DNA from: Lachnospiraceae bacterium
GTDB lineage: Bacteria; Bacillota; Clostridia; Lachnospirales; Lachnospiraceae
Reading direction: 5' to 3'
Assembly (NCBI GenBank): GCA_910575035.1
Contig: CAJTDL010000023.1
Location: 17,765-81,764 of the forward strand
DNA: 64,000 nt
Within the stretch, counting starts at the first letter, position 1. Every line of letters begins with the position of its first letter. A program made the translations under genes and the position numbers. Below, one piece after another: positions 61,722-64,000 of the stretch. Below the pieces are notes generated by a model. That model was given only the letters and a program-made list of their open reading frames with translations, was not told where the DNA came from and did not search any database.

Positions 61722-62261
61722 TCAGAAGGGAAGCTCCATCTGCTCTGGCACTGGCGTAAATCCCTCCAGGGTTTTTCCCGCCCCGTTGCCGGTGTCCGTT
61801 GTCGGCTGCTCCCGTGCCCATCCTTTTTGTCTGCCGTACCCGGCAAACATCCGGGGATTGGAGAAATAATTCCATCCAGTGACGCACTGGTTCATTATCT
61901 CGTTGATTTCCCGGATTTCCCATTGTTTCGGCTCGTCAAAAGCGTGGTTTAAGGCTTCTTTGTAAAGCTGTTTGGAGCAGACGGTATCGCCGGGGTAGCT
62001 GTCAAGGAAAGCCTGAATCATCCCGGCTTTGGTGTCCTCCAGCATAAAGTCCCGCAAAGTATTACGGTCGGCATACTCTGGCGGCACATGGGGCGGGAGC
62101 ATGATTTCCTTGTGGGTGACTTCGGTTTTATAGGGATAGTATTTCTGCTCTTGGTCGTATTCAGAGAACAGCTTCTCGCCGCTCTGGTAAGCGGCGGCAG
62201 AAACAGCGGATTCATTGTTGCTCCGCTTGATGATGGTGATTTTACAGTGCGGGCATGGCAA
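61722..62261 (-). CDS. Chimeric ORF: MobA/MobL relaxase N-terminus fused to VapE-like helicase C-terminus
   Basis: 179 codons in one frame. Residues 1-69 (MPCPHCKITIIKRSNNESAV, AAAYQSGEKLFSEYD, EIMLPPHVPPEYADRNTL) are the start of a MobA/MobL relaxase. From residue ~70 (RDFMLEDTKAGMIQAFLDSY, WEIREINEIMNQCVTGW, MFAGYGRQKGWAREQP, ending PVPEQMELPF) it matches the C-terminus of VapE/DUF5906-type phage helicase proteins. A deletion from within the relaxase gene to within the helicase gene, at about 62054, would produce this. GGAGAAAGGAGG precedes the ATG. Relaxase activity is not expected because most of its domain is missing. Confidence 0.7.
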   Translation of the reverse strand: MPCPHCKITIIKRSNNESAVSAAAYQSGEKLFSEYDQEQKYYPYKTEVTHKEIMLPPHVPPEYADRNTLRDFMLEDTKAGMIQAFLDSYPGDTVCSKQLYKEALNHAFDEPKQWEIREINEIMNQCVTGWNYFSNPRMFAGYGRQKGWAREQPTTDTGNGAGKTLEGFTPVPEQMELPF

Positions 62262-62404
62262 GTGTGCGCCCTCCTTTCTCCCAGATTCCGGGCAAAAAAA
62301 GAGCAGGATACCTTTTCAGATTTCCTGCTTGGGTGTGCCGCTGGTAGGCGGCGAGCTATTTAGTTTTTTGATGGATTGTCAGTTCGTCAGACTGGAACTT
62401 TTTG

Positions 62405-63064
62405 TTAATCATTAAGGTTCTCAATCTTGGTTATATCATCAATGTTCAATGTCCCACCAAATTGTAAATGTAGTATGTCTTCTTCAAATGAGTGAATCAC
62501 AGCATTGCGATAATCATCATCTCGAAAATCAAGAAATCCTCTTATCACTCCCTCCCTTTTTGCTAACTCTATCTTAACTGATTTGCCGCAAAAAAAATCT
62601 CTGCTGATTTCCTTTATATATGGCTTCTCCATTTTCTTCCCATTGACTGGCAAGACAGATGTAATATATTTTCTGCCTATCATTCCATATATACTATTCA
62701 CTTTATCTGAATATTGATAATAGTACAAGAAATCTGTATCTTCTGCGATAATATAAACGCTGTACACTCCATCATTCCAACCTGCAAGTTCTATATCATA
62801 GCATTGATTCCCAAAGTCATGAGCTTCACTATTTACTGTTTTTGCTTCGTTGCTATTATTTTGCCCATTAGCATTTCCAACCAATTCATCTATACTAATG
62901 CCAAAAACTAATGATAGCTGTAATAAATTATCAATCTCAGGAATACCGCCATCTGCTTCCCATTTTGCAACTGCTGATCGGGATACATTTAGTTTTTCTG
63001 CAAGCTTTTCCTGAGAAAGTCCTTTTTTACTTCTTAATTGTTTTATTTTTGCTCCCATTGTCAT
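62405..63064 (-). CDS. XRE-family transcriptional regulator
   Basis: 219 residues. Residues ~3-65 are a Cro/C1-type HTH (AKIKQLRSKKGLSQEKLAEK, VSRSAVAKWEADGGIPEIDN). The C-terminal ~145 residues (YDIELAGWNDGVYSVYIIAE, ending DDITKIENLND) have no domain I recognise; they look like a compact beta-rich fold rather than a peptidase. The start at 63064 follows AAGGAGG. It may belong to the damaged Tn916-type element or be an independent insertion. A 15-bp dyad upstream suggests autoregulation. Confidence 0.85.
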   Translation of the reverse strand: MTMGAKIKQLRSKKGLSQEKLAEKLNVSRSAVAKWEADGGIPEIDNLLQLSLVFGISIDELVGNANGQNNSNEAKTVNSEAHDFGNQCYDIELAGWNDGVYSVYIIAEDTDFLYYYQYSDKVNSIYGMIGRKYITSVLPVNGKKMEKPYIKEISRDFFCGKSVKIELAKREGVIRGFLDFRDDDYRNAVIHSFEEDILHLQFGGTLNIDDITKIENLND

Positions 63065-63125
63065 AATAACGTTCCTCCTTATTTTTCTAAGCATATTACT
63101 ATACACTCCGATAGTCCATATACGC

Positions 63126-63160
63126 ATTATAACAATGCTGTTACTTATCGTAACAATTGC
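63126..63160 (-). promoter_or_regulatory. Promoter and dyad of the XRE regulator
   Basis: On the minus strand a TATAAT lies at 63131-63126, and GTTACTTATCGTAAC (63140-63154), a perfect 5+5 dyad, covers the -35 region. It fits an autoregulatory operator. Confidence 0.5.
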
Positions 63161-63443
63161 TTGTTTGTCGCACAATCACGATTGAACAAAATCGCTGCGC
63201 GATGGCCTGCCAGGGCTGTGGCGCAGTTTTTACGTCCCTCTAAATAAAAGCAGTGGAAAAATCTTCCGCAATACGGTATTGTTAAGTTACCACACAAAAC
63301 AATCAAATTCGGAGACCTCTACTGCCTATGAATACAATAACATTTTTTGCTGTCTTCCGCAACCGGAATTATGATGCCAATGCACCTCCCCGGTAAGTAG
63401 ACGTCACTTTAAACACTCAATACTACTTATCATGGAGGTTTTT
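63161..63443. other. Intergenic stretch without a supported gene
   Basis: I see no coding sequence with family features here. It contains short T- and A-rich runs and the ribosome site (ATGGAGG) of the truncated recombinase gene at its right end. Confidence 0.4.
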
Positions 63444-63635
63444 ATGTACGAAGATATTTTTGATTCCATCCGCCAAGCTGCGGAAAAACGCAACCTTAGA
63501 GAACGGACAATTCAACTGTATTGCAGTAATGTCAGCTATTTCCTGCGCTGCACCAATAAGCCTGTTACTGACCTCACGCTTGAGGATGCAGATGCCTTTC
63601 TTACCATGAAACGTCTGGCGGGCAGGTTCCCATAG
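63444..63635 (+). pseudogene. N-terminal fragment of a tyrosine recombinase/integrase
   Basis: 63 codons starting MYEDIFDSIRQAAEKRNLRE, with RTIQLYCSNVSYFLRCTNKP and LTLEDADAFLTMKRL, typical of the SAM-like N-terminal domain of XerC/D-type recombinases. It stops right where the IS4-family sequence starts, so it is probably truncated by that insertion; the catalytic domain is absent. Confidence 0.7.
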
Positions 63636-63638
63636 GCA

Positions 63639-64000
63639 CTAACTTAACAAGATTTGAATAAGCTGCTGTCGGATTTTTCTTCGTTTTTCAATAAATGACA
63701 TCTCTGCAGATTCTTTCGTTTTTGTCGGGATGCTTCCTAGCTGCAGCAACGATTTCATTCTTTTAAACACAAGCTCAATCTGCCAGCGCAGACGGTAACA
63801 GGCAAGAATCTTCTCCGCAGAAATCTCTGCCGGCAGAAAAGTAATTACAAACATATACCTGTGAGTATATTTTGTGCCTTCGCTATATTTTTTCTGCTTT
63901 TTACTTTCCAGACGCTCTAACCGCTTTGCTTCTTCCTCAATTTCTTCCTGTGTTTTCTTTTTTGCGCAGATCCTCAATGGAATCCGCTTTTTACCGCTCC
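63639..64000 (-). mobile_element. IS4-family transposase, C-terminal part (runs off the window)
   Basis: The minus-strand frame is open to the window edge (KKRIPLRICAKKKTQ…). The segment CYRLRWQIELVFKRMKS is the Y-(2)-R-(3)-E-(6)-K signature of IS4-family DDE transposases, with the last catalytic glutamate. After PTKTKESAEMSF the tail (IEKRRKIRQQLIQILLS) departs from the usual family ending, so the 3' end may be altered. The element end lies near 63632, at the truncated recombinase. Confidence 0.8.

Noticed and set aside
1..64000. tRNA or rRNA genes
   Set aside because: No rRNA-like sequence and no cloverleaf with GTTCRANNC arms could be recognised anywhere in the window.

Overview
The window looks like a chromosomal segment of a spore-forming gut Clostridia, most likely a Lachnospiraceae member (Bacillota). 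Supporting signs are an alpha/beta-type small acid-soluble spore protein, a PdaA-type cortex deacetylase, the priA-def-fmt-yugP-rsmB-rlmN-stp-prkC-rsgA-rpe-thiN gene order, DNPR-type (meso-diaminopimelate) MurE, secreted plant-glycan hydrolases and Rpn-family remnants. The species cannot be named from sequence alone.

Layout. 1-3.1 kb: the 3' end of a LacI-type regulator, nadA, and a REC/HD-GYP regulator, separated by two copies of a small mobile repeat (element A). 3.1-17.1 kb: one long plus-strand housekeeping run for cell wall, replication restart, N-terminal formylation, rRNA modification, the Stp/PrkC signalling pair, RsgA and thiamine. 17.2-21.7 kb: carAB behind a structured leader. 21.7-25.1 kb: a repeat-rich, decaying stretch with a CYTH protein, an SASP gene, two broken Rpn genes and repeats.

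25.1-41.8 kb is a dense fructan-utilisation locus. A membrane-anchored sugar-binding protein, a DesK/NarL-type histidine kinase, a LuxR-type regulator and a second anchored solute-binding protein form a compact sensory operon. Behind paired dyads and a terminator lie a mannose-family PTS (IIA, IIB, IIC, IID), a small membrane protein, a HAD phosphatase, an HPr with Arg in place of Ser46, enzyme I, a pyrophosphatase and a 1736-residue secreted GH32 fructanase with a CBM66-like module. The inferred flow is extracellular fructan cleavage, sensing of released sugar by the anchored binding proteins, PTS uptake on a private phosphorelay, and intracellular dephosphorylation.

41.9-47.6 kb: broken accessory genes (SMEK-domain, SEC-C) and two composite mobile elements, each showing a second inverted-repeat element (B) nested in element A with target duplications at both levels; intact genes here are a DJ-1 protein, pdaA and a YitT protein. 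47.7-54 kb: a chemoreceptor overlapping an FMN-binding lipoprotein, then a GH53 galactanase with its LacI-type regulator. 54.1-58.2 kb: a heterodimeric ABC exporter behind a strong promoter, a 29-codon ORF and a terminator, an arrangement like bmrB-bmrCD attenuation. 58.2-59.7 kb: a gamma-carbonic-anhydrase-like protein and a low-molecular-weight phosphatase. 59.8-64 kb: the wreck of a Tn916-type element (dead integrase, xis, a relaxase/VapE chimera), an XRE regulator, and an IS4-family transposase next to a truncated recombinase.

All calls come from reading the sequence and family knowledge; no database search was run.
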